Source of the DNA: Candidatus Gallispira edinburgensis | Lineage (GTDB): Bacteria; Bacillota; Clostridia; Lachnospirales; CAG-274 | Reading direction: 5' to 3' | DNA length: 62,930 bases | NCBI GenBank assembly: GCA_904395805.1 | Contig: CAJFNV010000111.1 | Span: 1-62,930 of the forward strand | In this document: piece by piece, positions 45,001 through 54,706 of the stretch | Layout: each line of letters begins with the position of its first letter | Numbering within the stretch: the first letter of the stretch is position 1 | Position numbers and translations under genes: made by a program | The notes under the pieces: model-generated | Told to the model about the DNA's origin: nothing | The model's database searches: none | Seen by the model: only the letters and a program-made list of their open reading frames with translations

Positions 45001-45691
45001 TCCATTCTGGTCTGTTTCCGCTCGCTCTGAATGCTTCAACAACTTCAAGCTTCTTTATGATCTTTGTTTTCTTCTGACCTGTAGCATCCACAAGCTCCTT
45101 CTGGAGTTCTTCAGACTCCTTGTCAAGATCAATAGCCTGAAGAAGCTCTTTTATAGCCTCAGCACCCATACCTACTCTGCATGAGCCCGGACCGTATTTT
45201 TCAATTGTTTCCCTATACTGCTGTTCCGTAATAACTTCTTTATAAACAAGGTTTGTTTCCCCTGAATCAAGTACAATATAGTTGGCAAAATAGAGAACTT
45301 TTTCAAGTTCCTTAGGACTCTTGCCAAGAATTGTACCCATCTTCGAAGGTATACCCTTAAAATACCATATATGTGAAACAGGAGCAGCAAGTTCAATATG
45401 ACCCATTCTTTCACGTCTTACCTTGCTCTTTGTTATCTCAACGCCGCAACGCTCACAGATCATGCCCTTGTTTCTTATTCTCTTATACTTACCGCAGGCA
45501 CATTCCCAGTCCTTGGTAGGTCCGAAAATTCTCTCACAGAACAAACCGTCTCTTTCAGGTTTTAAAGTTCTGTAATTGATGGTTTCAGGCTTAGTAACCT
45601 CACCATAGGACCATTTTCTGATTTTTTCCGGAGAAGCCAGGCCTATTCTAATAGAGTCAAAAACCATCTGCTTTTCAGTATCATTACTCAT
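42041..45691 (-). CDS. rpoC: RNA polymerase beta' subunit
   Basis: A 1216-residue subunit. The catalytic Mg-binding motif [12 protein letters not shown] is intact. The N-terminal zinc site appears as CACGKYK with CERCGVE, and the second zinc site as [15 protein letters not shown]. The trigger loop/bridge helix region ([19 protein letters not shown]) is complete. It has the short Firmicutes form without the large enterobacterial insertion and a short acidic C-terminus. Start ATG with AGGAGG, 3 bases after rpoB ends. Confidence 0.99.
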   Translation of the reverse strand: MSNDTEKQMVFDSIRIGLASPEKIRKWSYGEVTKPETINYRTLKPERDGLFCERIFGPTKDWECACGKYKRIRNKGMICERCGVEITKSKVRRERMGHIELAAPVSHIWYFKGIPSKMGTILGKSPKELEKVLYFANYIVLDSGETNLVYKEVITEQQYRETIEKYGPGSCRVGMGAEAIKELLQAIDLDKESEELQKELVDATGQKKTKIIKKLEVVEAFRASGNRPEWMILDVVPVIPPELRPMVQLDGGRFATSDLNDLYRRVINRNNRLKKLIEYGTPDIIIRNEKRMLQEAVDSLIDNGRRGRPVTGPGNRALKSLSDLLKGKQGRFRQNLLGKRVDYSGRSVIVVGPTLKIYQCGLPKEMAIELFKPFVMKKLVSDEIAANIKSAKRMVEQLKPEVWDVLESVIKEHPVMLNRAPTLHRLGIQAFEPVLVEGRALKLHPLVCTAYNADFDGDQMAVHVPLSVEAQAECRFLLLSPNNLLKPSDGEPVAVPSQDMVLGIYYLTLAKDGEPGEGKVFMDENEVLLAYDNKVISLHAKIKVRRQMEINGEMKSGLVDTTCGRIIFNEIIPQDLGFVDRSKEENQLKYEIDFLTGKKELGKIINRCIHKHPATETAEVLDDIKSLGYKFSTRAALTVSVSDMKIPEAKYELLAEGDEEVNKINKMYRRGLMTDEERHNKVISVWEKIDDKITKALIDNLGQYNDIYMMALSGARGSNRQIKQLAGMRGLMASPSGETIELPIKANFREGLTVQEYFISAHGARKGLTDTALKTADSGYLTRRLVDVSQDIIIRETDCAENSDEIPYMEVEAFMDGQETIESLCDRIRGRFSAEDIVNPETGEIIVPNDTLITPDMADAVIEAGVTKVKIRTILSCKCPNGVCSKCYGSNMASGRQVRIGEAVGIIAAQSIGEPGTQLTMRTFHTGGISGNDLTQGLPRVEELFEARNPKGRSIIAEFGGKVTVNVNKVTKKEDVSVVAPDGTVKDYSIPYGSRVCVLNGDVIEAGDQITEGSIYPQDILRINGVRGVQDYILKEVQRVYRLQGVDINDKHIEVIVRQMLKRVRVETAGDTGLLPGSQIDWLAFETANAKAREEGKEEATGTRTLLGITKASLATDSFLSAASFQETTKVLTDAAVKGKVDPLVGLKENVIIGKLIPAGTGMSLYRKIDLKLDKPDYVEEDNDVYLSENIDTAEEISDDVIDAAVENTDIDNMTE

Positions 45692-45694
45692 TTT

Positions 45695-48600
45695 TTACTC
45701 CTCCTCCTTGTCAATAAGCTTTTCAAAATCGGAAAAATCATCCAATAATTCCTCATCGTCAAGCTCATCATCTATTACAAAGTCCTCATCGTCAACCTCA
45801 TCAAGATCAACATCCACATCATCAAGGGAAATACCGCCTAAAAGATCGTCAAGCTTATCCTCAACATTTTCATCATCTTCCTCAGGCTCATTGCCCTCCA
45901 TATTTACATCCACACTAAGTTCTCTGTTTTCAGCAAACTCATCAATTTCAACATGTTCGCCTTCATTAAACACTTCAATGTCAAGAGCTAAAGCCTGCAA
46001 TTCTTTAAGAAGAACCTTGAATGACTCAGGCACTCCCGGTTCAGGTATATTTTCACCCTTTACGATTGCCTCATAAGTGCTTACTCTTCCCACAATATCA
46101 TCAGACTTAACAGTCAATATTTCCTGAAGTGTATATGATGCACCGTAAGCCTCAAGAGCCCAAACTTCCATTTCACCGAATCTCTGTCCGCCGAACTGTG
46201 CCTTACCGCCTAAAGGCTGCTGTGTAACAAGTGAGTAAGGACCTGTTGAACGTGCATGGATCTTATCATCAACAAGGTGGTGGAGCTTAAGATAGTGCAT
46301 GAAACCTATAGTTGTAGGATTGTCAAACTCTTCACCTGTTCTTCCGTCTCTTAACTTTACCTTACCTGTTCTGTCAATAGGAACTCCTGCCCATTCAGCT
46401 CTGTGATCCTTGTTTTCGTCAAGATATGAGAATACATCATCTCTCAGGCTGTCCTTCCATTTTGCGGTAAAGTCCTCCCATGATGTATTTACATAGTCGT
46501 TAGCCATTTCAAGGGTAGTCATAATATCCTCTTCGTTAGCACCGTCAAATACAGGAGTTGCAACCTTCCAGCCGAGAACATTACTTGCAAGACCTAAGTG
46601 GATCTCAAGTACCTGACCAATGTTCATACGAGAAGGAACGCCCAGCGGGTTAAGAACTATATCAAGAGGACGTCCGTTAGGCAGATAAGGCATATCTTCA
46701 ACAGGAAGTACTCTTGAAACTACACCCTTGTTACCATGACGGCCCGCCATCTTATCACCGACAGAGATCTTTCTCTTCTGTGCAATATATACTCTTACTG
46801 ATTTGTTTACTCCCGGTGGAAGCTCGTCATTATCTTCTCTTGAGAATACCTTGACATCCACTACAATACCGCTTGTACCGTGAGGAACAGTCAGAGATGT
46901 ATCTCTTACTTCTCTTGCCTTCTCGCCGAAAATAGCTCTTAAAAGTCTTTCCTCAGCAGTAAGCTCTGTTTCACCCTTAGGTGTAACCTTACCTACAAGT
47001 ATTGAGTTAGGCTGAACTTCCGCACCGATTCTTATAATACCTGATTCATCAAGATCCTTAAGGGCATCGGCACCCATATTAGGAATATCTCTTGTTATTT
47101 CTTCATCGCCAAGCTTTGTATTTCTTGCCTCAGTTTCATATTCTTCAATATGGATAGAAGTATAAACATCATCCATAACAAGTCTTTCACTAAGAAGAAC
47201 CGCATCCTCGTAATTATAACCTTCCCATGTCATAAAGCCTATAAGAGGGTTCTTACCAAGGGCAAGCTCACCGTCCTTAGTTGAAGGACCGTCTGCAATA
47301 ACGTCACCTGCATGAACTCTCTGACCCTTGTCAACAATAGGGATCTGATTCATACAGTTAGACTGGTTAGATCTCTTAAATTTAATAAGGTCATATCTGT
47401 CACTTTCACCTGCATCTGTCTTAACAACAATACGTGCAGCATCAACATAAGTAACAACACCGTCATTTTTAGCAATTACACAAACACCTGAGTCCTTTGC
47501 AGTCTTGTACTCCATACCTGTACCTACAATAGGTGAGTCTGTAGTTAAAAGAGGAACAGCCTGACGCTGCATGTTGGAACCCATAAGAGCTCTTGTAACG
47601 TCATCATTCTGTAAGAAAGGAATAAGAGCTGTCGCAATTGAAACGAGCTGTCTGGGAGACACGTCCATTAAGTCAACTCTGTCCGGAGCTACCTGAATAT
47701 TATCCTCTCTGAAACGGCATGTAACCTTTTCATTTATAAAATGCTTGTTTTCATCAAGCTCTTCATTTGCCTGAGCAATAGTATACTTTTCTTCCTCATC
47801 GGCAGCAATATATATAACTTCATCTGTTACAACAGGTATATCACCTGACTTGTCAACAATTCTGTAAGGCGCTTCAATAAAGCCGTATTCATTTATCTTT
47901 GCAAATGTTGCAAGAGAGTTGATAAGACCGATATTAGGACCTTCAGGTGTTTCAATAGGACACATTCTTCCGTAATGGGAATTGTGTACGTCACGAACCT
48001 CAAAGCCTGCTCTTTCTCTTGAAAGACCGCCCGGACCAAGGGCAGAAAGTCTTCTCTTGTGAGTAAGTTCACCAAGAGGGTTATTCTGATCCATAAACTG
48101 TGAAAGCTGTGAACTTCCGAAGAATTCCTTTATAGCCGATGTAACAGGCTTAATATTTATAAGTGCCTGAGGAGTAACGGAATCTGAATCCTGAGTAGTC
48201 ATTCTTTCTCTTACAGTTCTTTCCATTCTTGAAAGGCCGATCCTGAACTGGTTCTGTAAAAGCTCACCAACGGCTCTTATACGTCTGTTGCCAAGGTGAT
48301 CAATATCATCCTTGTTACCTACACCGTAGTCAAGATGAATACAATAATTAATTGAAGCCATAATATCTTCAAGGGTAATATGCTTTGTAACAAGTTCAAA
48401 CATATTAGCCTTAACAGCAGCCTTAAAGCTTTCCGCATCATCATTTGCTTCAAGAAGGTCCATAAGAACAGGAAGATATACTCTCTCCTTTATCTTTAAA
48501 TCAGAAGCCTTAAGTCCGAGACCTGCAATATAGTCATCGATCTTTACAGTCTTGTTTGAAAGTATCTTAACGCCTCTGCCGTCAACATCGATATATATAG

Positions 48601-49585
48601 CGTCGATACCGCTGTCCTGAAGCTTGTCACACATTTCTTCTGTAAGTACAGTTCCGGCTTCACATAATACCTCACCTGTCATAGGATCAACGGCATCTTC
48701 TGTAAGCTTATAGCCTGCAGCTCTGTTGGCAAAAGCAAGTTTTTTGTTAAACTTGTATCTTCCCACATGAGCAAGGTCATATCTCTTGTAGTCATAGAAC
48801 ATATTGTTAAGAATAGTCTGTGCAGACTCCACTGTAGGAGGCTCGCCGGGACGAAGCTTCTTGTATATTTCAATAAGACCCTCTTCATGAGTCTTTGTAA
48901 CATCCTTTTCGATCGTAGCAAGAATTTTAGGTTCTTCACCGAAAAGGTCGATAATGTCCTGATCAGATCCGATACCAAGAGCTCTTATAAGTGTTGTAAC
49001 AGGAACTTTTCTGTTTCTGTCAACTCTTACAGAAAAGACATCATTACTGTCTGTTTCATATTCAAGCCATGCACCTCTGTTAGGTATAACAGTAGATGTA
49101 AGAAGGTTCTTACCATCCTTGTCCTTTGTTATATCATAATATATACCGGGTGAACGTACCAACTGGGAAACTATAACTCTTTCAGCACCGTTAATAACAA
49201 ATGTACCTGTCTCAGTCATTATAGGAAATTCACCCATATAAATTTCCTGTTCCTTAACCTCTGCAGCATCACCCTTTGTACGAAGTCTTACCTTAACCCT
49301 TAAGGATGTTGCATAGGTAGCATCTCTGTCTTTACATTCTGCAATAGAGTACTTGGTTTCACTGTCAAGCTTGAAGTCTACAAACTCCAGAATATAATTG
49401 CCGTTGTAATCACTTATAGGTGAAATATCGTCAAACACTTCAGCCAGACCCTCATCAAGAAACCACTGATAACTGTCCTTCTGAAGTGCAAGAAGATTAG
49501 GCATTTCCAAAACTTCTTCAACCCTAGCGTAGCTCATACGCATAGTGTCACCACTGCGTACAGGACGTAATCTGTTCTTTTCCAT
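45695..49585 (-). CDS. rpoB: RNA polymerase beta subunit
   Basis: About 1296 residues. The rifampicin pocket reads [20 protein letters not shown] then [11 protein letters not shown], the unmutated sensitive form at the usual Asp, His and Ser positions. Catalytic-side motifs [18 protein letters not shown] and the [20 protein letters not shown] region are intact. The C-terminus continues about 80 residues past the usual end as an Asp/Glu-rich tail (for example [19 protein letters not shown]). The start is ATG 49585 or GTG 49591, judged from the AGGAG site at about 49601. It is not preceded by rplJ-rplL. Confidence 0.99.
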   Translation of the reverse strand: MEKNRLRPVRSGDTMRMSYARVEEVLEMPNLLALQKDSYQWFLDEGLAEVFDDISPISDYNGNYILEFVDFKLDSETKYSIAECKDRDATYATSLRVKVRLRTKGDAAEVKEQEIYMGEFPIMTETGTFVINGAERVIVSQLVRSPGIYYDITKDKDGKNLLTSTVIPNRGAWLEYETDSNDVFSVRVDRNRKVPVTTLIRALGIGSDQDIIDLFGEEPKILATIEKDVTKTHEEGLIEIYKKLRPGEPPTVESAQTILNNMFYDYKRYDLAHVGRYKFNKKLAFANRAAGYKLTEDAVDPMTGEVLCEAGTVLTEEMCDKLQDSGIDAIYIDVDGRGVKILSNKTVKIDDYIAGLGLKASDLKIKERVYLPVLMDLLEANDDAESFKAAVKANMFELVTKHITLEDIMASINYCIHLDYGVGNKDDIDHLGNRRIRAVGELLQNQFRIGLSRMERTVRERMTTQDSDSVTPQALINIKPVTSAIKEFFGSSQLSQFMDQNNPLGELTHKRRLSALGPGGLSRERAGFEVRDVHNSHYGRMCPIETPEGPNIGLINSLATFAKINEYGFIEAPYRIVDKSGDIPVVTDEVIYIAADEEEKYTIAQANEELDENKHFINEKVTCRFREDNIQVAPDRVDLMDVSPRQLVSIATALIPFLQNDDVTRALMGSNMQRQAVPLLTTDSPIVGTGMEYKTAKDSGVCVIAKNDGVVTYVDAARIVVKTDAGESDRYDLIKFKRSNQSNCMNQIPIVDKGQRVHAGDVIADGPSTKDGELALGKNPLIGFMTWEGYNYEDAVLLSERLVMDDVYTSIHIEEYETEARNTKLGDEEITRDIPNMGADALKDLDESGIIRIGAEVQPNSILVGKVTPKGETELTAEERLLRAIFGEKAREVRDTSLTVPHGTSGIVVDVKVFSREDNDELPPGVNKSVRVYIAQKRKISVGDKMAGRHGNKGVVSRVLPVEDMPYLPNGRPLDIVLNPLGVPSRMNIGQVLEIHLGLASNVLGWKVATPVFDGANEEDIMTTLEMANDYVNTSWEDFTAKWKDSLRDDVFSYLDENKDHRAEWAGVPIDRTGKVKLRDGRTGEEFDNPTTIGFMHYLKLHHLVDDKIHARSTGPYSLVTQQPLGGKAQFGGQRFGEMEVWALEAYGASYTLQEILTVKSDDIVGRVSTYEAIVKGENIPEPGVPESFKVLLKELQALALDIEVFNEGEHVEIDEFAENRELSVDVNMEGNEPEEDDENVEDKLDDLLGGISLDDVDVDLDEVDDEDFVIDDELDDEELLDDFSDFEKLIDKEEE

Positions 49586-49691
49586 TGGCACTTTCACTCC
49601 TTCATTATTTTTTAAATATATTTATTATCTCTTTTGTTCACACTTTCTTCATATTTTCCGAAATTATTTACAATTTATTAACATTTATCCC

Positions 49692-49821
49692 TTGACAGAC
49701 AAGGTTTAATCGTGATATAATTTCTATATGTCAAAAGGTATTTTTAACTAAAGATACAGTATATTATTTTAACACCATTTTCCACCCTTGTCAAGCATTT
49801 TCAAGAGTGTTTTTTCTTTTT
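49692..49821 (+). ncRNA. Possible short antisense RNA facing the rpoB promoter
   Basis: Plus strand: TTGACA (49692-49697), 18 bases, TATAAT (49716-49721), predicted start near 49728. A CACCCTTG/CAAGAGTG hairpin (49783-49809, one mismatch) with a TTTTTTCTTTTTT tract then ends it. The transcript would be about 85 nt, non-coding, and would overlap the first 30 or so bases of the rpoB leader in antisense. It is predicted from promoter and terminator only. Confidence 0.4.
49766..49794 (-). promoter_or_regulatory. Promoter of rpoBC
   Basis: Minus strand: TTGACA (49789-49794), 17-base spacer, TAAAAT (49766-49771). Start near 49759, giving a leader of about 170 bases. It is the only good promoter between the adenine deaminase terminator and rpoB. 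Confidence 0.75.
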
Positions 49822-49840
49822 TATGCATATTTTTTACGTC

Positions 49841-49882
49841 AAAAAACCGTAAATTAACATACAGTGTAATTTACGGTTTTTA
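49841..49882. terminator. Terminator of the adenine deaminase gene
   Basis: AAAAACCGTAAATTA pairs with TAATTTACGGTTTTT, a perfect 15-bp stem with T-runs on both strands. It isolates rpoBC from the upstream gene. Confidence 0.92.
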
Positions 49883-49925
49883 TTATTAGCGAATTCTGTT
49901 TTTCCCAAAAACTTATCCGGCAATT

Positions 49926-51575
49926 TTACACATACTCAAACTTATCCACATCAAATACGCCCTTATCCCCAAGCTTAAAATGAGGAATAACAAGAAGTGA
50001 TATAAATCCCAGTATCATAAGAGTTTCATTGCTTCCGCTTGGTGAAAGAGTTTTTGCCGCTTCAACGATCTTTTCATGTTCACTTACAACTTCTTCCACA
50101 CTCTTTTCTGACATTATACCTCCCACAGCAAGCTCCATTTTTGCAATGACCTTTTTATCACTTACTACCACAATGCCCCCTTGCTTACCGAGAGCATTTA
50201 CGGCAGCAGCCATATTTTCACTGTCACTGCCTATAACACTTATATTGTGGGAATCATGTCCTATAGTCTGAGCGATGGCACCATTTGCTATGTCAAGTCC
50301 CTTTACATAGCATCTGCCAATATTGCCCGTCTTATGATACCTTTCAATATTAGCACAGAGAGAAAGCCCTTCTTCACTTTCACAGTAAACGCCGTCGGTT
50401 ATAAGACTTCCCTCATTGAGAGAAATAACCATTTTATTCTTGTCAAAAGGCATATACAGATCCTCAGCCTTTATTTCATCAATGTTTACGGTATTTTCAA
50501 CCTTTGATGTGTCAGCTCCCTTTACTTCAAAAAGAGCCTTTCCCTTTTCGGCAACAAGTACGCCTTTTTTGTATACCTGTTCTATTTGGGTTGCATTGAT
50601 ATCCCTTGTAACCACAATATCTGCATCAAAACCGCTTGCAATAGCTCCCTTTCTGCCCAAATTATAGCTTACACAGGAGTTATAGCAGGCCATTGTATAG
50701 GCATCAATAGGGTCATAGCCAAGCTTAACAGCCTTATCTATACAGTGGGATATAGTTCCCTCTCTTATGACCTCTGCAGGGTGCTTGTCATCTGTACAAA
50801 AGGCAAAGTGACGCATATTATAAGGATTTACAGCCTTCATAAGCTCTTCCAGATTTTTAGCTCCCGTGCCCTCTCTCACAAATATGTCAAAACCCTTGCT
50901 TATCTTTTCAAGTGCCTCATCAGCCGTACTGCATTCATGGTCATTTTTTATACCGCCGCAGGCATAGGCATTAAGTCCCATACCCCTTATCATAGGTGCA
51001 TGTCCGTCAATATATTCTGCTGATTCCAGCTTTTTATGCACATCAGGTACACAAGCTGTAACACCGGGGTAATTCATCATTTCTCCAAGACCCAGGAAGT
51101 CATACTTCTTAAGAAGTTCTTCTGTCATTTCTCCGTCAATTACACAGCCTGCATGGTCAAAAGGTGTTGCAGGCACACAGGAAGGCAGCATAAAATGCAC
51201 TTCAAGAGGGGATGACTTGCTGTCCTCTATCATAAAGGCAAGTCCATCTTCACCTTTTACATTTGCAATTTCATGAGGGTCTGCAATAACTGTTGTAACA
51301 CCCTTAGGCATAACAGCCTTTGCATACTGAGAAGGCGTGACCATTGCAGATTCAATGTGTACATGGCTGTCCACAAAGCCGGGAGCAATATATGCTCCCT
51401 TTACATCAATTTCCCTTTCCCCCTCATAGTCACCTGTGCCAAGTATAACTCCGTCCTTGACAGCAACATTGCCTTCAACAATTCTGTGATTTAAAACATC
51501 TATTATTTTACCGTTTTTAAGAACCAGGTCTGCCTTAACATTACCTAAAGCAGACTGAATAATATCTTTAAGCAT
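49926..51575 (-). CDS. ade: Adenine deaminase
   Basis: A 549-residue amidohydrolase converting adenine to hypoxanthine plus ammonia. The metal-binding HxH lies in GFVDSHVHIESAMVTPSQYA. Further family stretches are TTVIADPHEIANVKG, a metal-site Glu/His region (CSTADEALEKISKG, FCTDDKHPAEVI) and the C-terminal GHDSHNISVIGSD. Full length for the Ade family. The start codon lies 15 bases after the esterase stop, so it may be cotranscribed with it, an unexpected pairing. Confidence 0.96.
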   Translation of the reverse strand: MLKDIIQSALGNVKADLVLKNGKIIDVLNHRIVEGNVAVKDGVILGTGDYEGEREIDVKGAYIAPGFVDSHVHIESAMVTPSQYAKAVMPKGVTTVIADPHEIANVKGEDGLAFMIEDSKSSPLEVHFMLPSCVPATPFDHAGCVIDGEMTEELLKKYDFLGLGEMMNYPGVTACVPDVHKKLESAEYIDGHAPMIRGMGLNAYACGGIKNDHECSTADEALEKISKGFDIFVREGTGAKNLEELMKAVNPYNMRHFAFCTDDKHPAEVIREGTISHCIDKAVKLGYDPIDAYTMACYNSCVSYNLGRKGAIASGFDADIVVTRDINATQIEQVYKKGVLVAEKGKALFEVKGADTSKVENTVNIDEIKAEDLYMPFDKNKMVISLNEGSLITDGVYCESEEGLSLCANIERYHKTGNIGRCYVKGLDIANGAIAQTIGHDSHNISVIGSDSENMAAAVNALGKQGGIVVVSDKKVIAKMELAVGGIMSEKSVEEVVSEHEKIVEAAKTLSPSGSNETLMILGFISLLVIPHFKLGDKGVFDVDKFEYV

Positions 51576-51590
51576 AAATTCCCTCCTGCC

Positions 51591-53654
51591 TTACTCCACT
51601 ATGTCATTTTCCGTATTGATATCAGATCCTAAAACATACATGAAATACAGATATTTTGCGGCCTTCTCTCTTGTAACAACGCCCTGAGGATCAAGAGTAT
51701 ATCCGTTCTCCATTTTACCTCTTTCAACATCCTCACTTCTTATTAAGCCAAGCTCATAGGCTTCTTCCATTGTATCCCTGTACTCGGGAGATATCTGATC
51801 CTTGTCTGTAATATTGCCATAGCCAACAAGAGGATAGTACTGGGCCTCTTCTCCCACAAGGTTAGGATCATAGTTAGGATCATCGGGAGAAATATTCGTA
51901 CCATTGTAATCAGTCATATACTTAGGCTTTTCTGTAAACTTATAATTATATGCATCAAGGTTGATCTGTGTCATGACCTCTCTTGTAAGGACACCTTCGC
52001 CATACTTAGCAGGGTCTACACAGCCTTTACCGTAAAGCTTCTCAATAGCATAAACATATTCAGAAACAGTCATTTCAGCATTTGGTCTGAAACATTCTTC
52101 ACTGTCCTTGGTCATTGCACCAAGCTGTACCATTTTTTCGATCTGATTTCTGTAATAAGCATTTTCACCCGTAACGTCTTTACAAACTTCGGGATAGGCC
52201 TGTGACCAGTCACCTGCTCTTACATCAGTCGTCATTGCCTCTACAACAGGTTTAAGCTCTGTATAGCTGTCAGAAAGAGTTTTTACCTCTTCGGCTACTA
52301 TTCTTGCATACTGCTTTGCAAGAGCTTCCTTGAAATGAGTTGTATCAATTTTGTTATCAGGATGTCCGTTTGCATAACTTCCACTGTTTGTCTTTCCCGG
52401 AGTCTCCCCTGCTTCAAGGGACATAACCATTGCCATTGCCGCATCATAACCTATTTCCGTAAGGTATTCACAGCTTAATGTATTCAAGTCTACAAGAGGA
52501 ATATTATATTCTTCCGCAACCTCTCTCATTACCTTAGGGAACTGTCTGTCCTCTTTGGTAAATGTATTCTTAAATTCTCCGTCCTCATACTTGCTTGCTC
52601 TTGTCATAGGAGTTACAAAAACAGGTATCATACCCCTTGCCTTTATTGCAGGAATATAGCAGTTTTCAAGATAAGATCTGTACATAGCCTCAGTTGAACC
52701 AACACCAAATCTTGCTGTAGGGTCTGAGGCTGTGCCTATATCATTACCTTCTTTTTCGTCATTGTGCCCTGACTGTATGAACACAAAATCCCCTTCACTG
52801 CCTGTCATAAGCACATCATTAAGTCTGCCTTCCTGATACATCTGTTTAACAGAACGTCCGCCCATTGAATAATTTATAACATTTATTTCATCAGGATCAA
52901 AAAGTCTGTCAAAGACCTGACCCCAGCCGCACATAGGAGCTTCTTCAAAAAGGTAAGACTTAAGCGTGGAATCTCCCAGAAGATAGATCGTTGCCTTGTC
53001 TGATGTATTGTTTTCAACAGGTGTTATCTTTATAGTCTTTAATGTTACAGGCTTATTTATTTCTCTTGCCTCAACTTCAATATCTATAAAACCTCTTCCG
53101 TTTGCATAGTCAAATGACCACACATCTCCCTCCCATTTTGCAGGGTGCTGATTGGCAACAAGCTTTGCCGCATCCCAGTAAGGAGAGTTTTCAATTCTGT
53201 ATGTCTGCATTGCATTTACACTTAAAAGAGCGTTGTTTTCTCCGCCCTCAACCTCTACTTCAATATGATAGCCTCCCGCAGGCACCTTTACTCTGAAAAC
53301 CATACCCCCATAGTTATAACAGGTAGCCTTGTTAATATCCAATTTATTTCCGTCCTTATCAACGGTATTAAACATAGGTACGCTTTGTTCCGTAACAGTA
53401 AAGCCCTCATCACTTGTCTTTATCTTTGACATATTTACAGTTCTTTCAGGCATTGCAGTTGTAGTATTTACAAAACCGAATCCTCTGTCATAATCATATT
53501 TTTCAACTGTACGCACTTTTTTAGCACCCTCAATATACTGGGAAGTGAAATTAAAAACCATAGGCTCAATTTCCTCCTCAGCCTGTGCAAAAACGGGAAC
53601 AGACAAAGTAATTGCCGCCGCCATTAAAACCGAAATAACCCTTTTAAGTTTCAT
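51591..53654 (-). CDS. Secreted SGNH/GDSL esterase, rhamnogalacturonan acetylesterase-like, with SLH-like tail
   Basis: A 687-residue secreted protein with a signal peptide at residues 1-25. A galactose-binding-like beta domain lies at about 30-215. The SGNH catalytic domain lies at about 220-470, with the nucleophile Ser in YLLGDSTLKSY, Gly in NYSMGGRSV, Asn in IQSGHNDEKEG and the Asp/His pair in IDTTHFKEAL. These are the four blocks of the CE12 rhamnogalacturonan acetylesterases. The C-terminal 200 residues contain SLH-like repeats (AEMTVSEYVYAIEKLYG; TREKAAKYLYFMYVL) and may hold it on the wall. A neighbouring PL26-like lyase supports a pectin (RG-I) role. Confidence 0.85.
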   Translation of the reverse strand: MKLKRVISVLMAAAITLSVPVFAQAEEEIEPMVFNFTSQYIEGAKKVRTVEKYDYDRGFGFVNTTTAMPERTVNMSKIKTSDEGFTVTEQSVPMFNTVDKDGNKLDINKATCYNYGGMVFRVKVPAGGYHIEVEVEGGENNALLSVNAMQTYRIENSPYWDAAKLVANQHPAKWEGDVWSFDYANGRGFIDIEVEAREINKPVTLKTIKITPVENNTSDKATIYLLGDSTLKSYLFEEAPMCGWGQVFDRLFDPDEINVINYSMGGRSVKQMYQEGRLNDVLMTGSEGDFVFIQSGHNDEKEGNDIGTASDPTARFGVGSTEAMYRSYLENCYIPAIKARGMIPVFVTPMTRASKYEDGEFKNTFTKEDRQFPKVMREVAEEYNIPLVDLNTLSCEYLTEIGYDAAMAMVMSLEAGETPGKTNSGSYANGHPDNKIDTTHFKEALAKQYARIVAEEVKTLSDSYTELKPVVEAMTTDVRAGDWSQAYPEVCKDVTGENAYYRNQIEKMVQLGAMTKDSEECFRPNAEMTVSEYVYAIEKLYGKGCVDPAKYGEGVLTREVMTQINLDAYNYKFTEKPKYMTDYNGTNISPDDPNYDPNLVGEEAQYYPLVGYGNITDKDQISPEYRDTMEEAYELGLIRSEDVERGKMENGYTLDPQGVVTREKAAKYLYFMYVLGSDINTENDIVE

Positions 53655-53687
53655 TGTTAAAACCTCCTGTCCATATTCTGTATTTTA

Positions 53688-53726
53688 AGTATACTATCTT
53701 TATCAGTAAATAGCAAGATTTACTGA
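53688..53726 (-). promoter_or_regulatory. Promoter of the esterase gene with overlapping operator-like dyad
   Basis: Minus strand: TTGCTA (53711-53716), 17-base spacer, TATACT (53688-53693). A perfect 9-bp inverted repeat TCAGTAAAT-AGCAAG-ATTTACTGA (53703-53726) covers the -35. This is a likely binding site for a regulator, possibly the AraC-type protein encoded next door. Confidence 0.6.
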
Positions 53727-53739
53727 ATAACAAATCCTT

Positions 53740-54597
53740 TTATACAAATTCCCTGTTCTTTCTGTACTTAAGGGGAGATATCCCTCTGCTTTTTTTAAAC
53801 ACGTCACCGAAATAATTGCTGTCATTAAAGCCTATTTTATATGCTATTTCAGTTATAGAAAGCCTTGTTTCAAGGAGAAGTTCACAGGCTTTCTGTATTC
53901 TTAAATTAAGGAGATATTCCTTAAATCCAAAGCCTGTTACCTCTTTAAACTTTTTTGAAAAATAAGTACTGCTCATATTGACCATATACGCCACCTGGGG
54001 CAGTGTCAGATTTTTATTGTAGTTATCCATAATATACTTAGCTGCAGCCTGTATACTTTCATCGCAGCTGCTTAATCTGTCTGTATTTTTCAAAACATCA
54101 ATGCCACTGTTTCCTTCTGAAATATGTCTTTTATACCTTATTAAAAATATTATAAGCTCATTAAGATAGCATTCCATAAGTCTTTCGGAAAACTCGTCCT
54201 TATTTTTATATTCGTTGTAAAGCTGTGAAATAACACCTTCAACATATTCTCTTCTCTGTATAGGTATAGGGAAAATTTTCTGTTCAAAGCATTCATCTAT
54301 CTCCTCGCGTCCATATTTTTCTATCAGGTATGATATATGTCTGTCATCAAACAATATATAAGTTCTCTCATTTAACATATCGGAACTGTAGGCAGTCTGG
54401 TGCATAACATTTTTATTGATCAAAACCAGTGTTCCTTTTGAAATGTTGTATATATCACTTTCTATAAAGAATTTTCGTGTGCCCGACACAAGATAATATA
54501 TCTCATACACAGGGTGAAAATGGGCGTTTTTCATTTCATAGAACTTTCCCTGACGGTCAGTACCCACCTCTATTTCACTATAACCGGTTCTTATCAT
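53740..54597 (-). CDS. AraC-family transcriptional regulator
   Basis: A 285-residue protein starting MIRTGYSEIEVGTDRQGKFY. The N-terminal cupin sensor has HFHPVYEIYYLVSGTRKFF, typical of sugar-binding AraC proteins. The C-terminal double helix-turn-helix has LPQVAYMVNMSSTYFSKKFK and ITEIAYKIGFNDSNYFGDVF, then SPLKYRK. The ATG at 54597 follows AGGTGG; a longer frame upstream has no site and crosses the divergent promoter region. Lying between the esterase and the divergent lyase, it is the obvious local regulator. The inducer is probably a pectin oligosaccharide. Confidence 0.9.
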   Translation of the reverse strand: MIRTGYSEIEVGTDRQGKFYEMKNAHFHPVYEIYYLVSGTRKFFIESDIYNISKGTLVLINKNVMHQTAYSSDMLNERTYILFDDRHISYLIEKYGREEIDECFEQKIFPIPIQRREYVEGVISQLYNEYKNKDEFSERLMECYLNELIIFLIRYKRHISEGNSGIDVLKNTDRLSSCDESIQAAAKYIMDNYNKNLTLPQVAYMVNMSSTYFSKKFKEVTGFGFKEYLLNLRIQKACELLLETRLSITEIAYKIGFNDSNYFGDVFKKSRGISPLKYRKNREFV

Positions 54598-54706
54598 AGC
54601 TTCACCACCTAAAAATATCTGTAATTTGATTATATCACACAAACAATTAAAGGTAAATACATTTTTCTTGCAGTAAAATATAAACATTACTGAGGAGGTA
54701 AAGAAA

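Noticed and set aside
45708..46076. Serine-rich frame opposite the rpoB 3' end
   Set aside because: It is the antisense reading of the Asp/Glu-rich RpoB tail; low complexity and no start signal.
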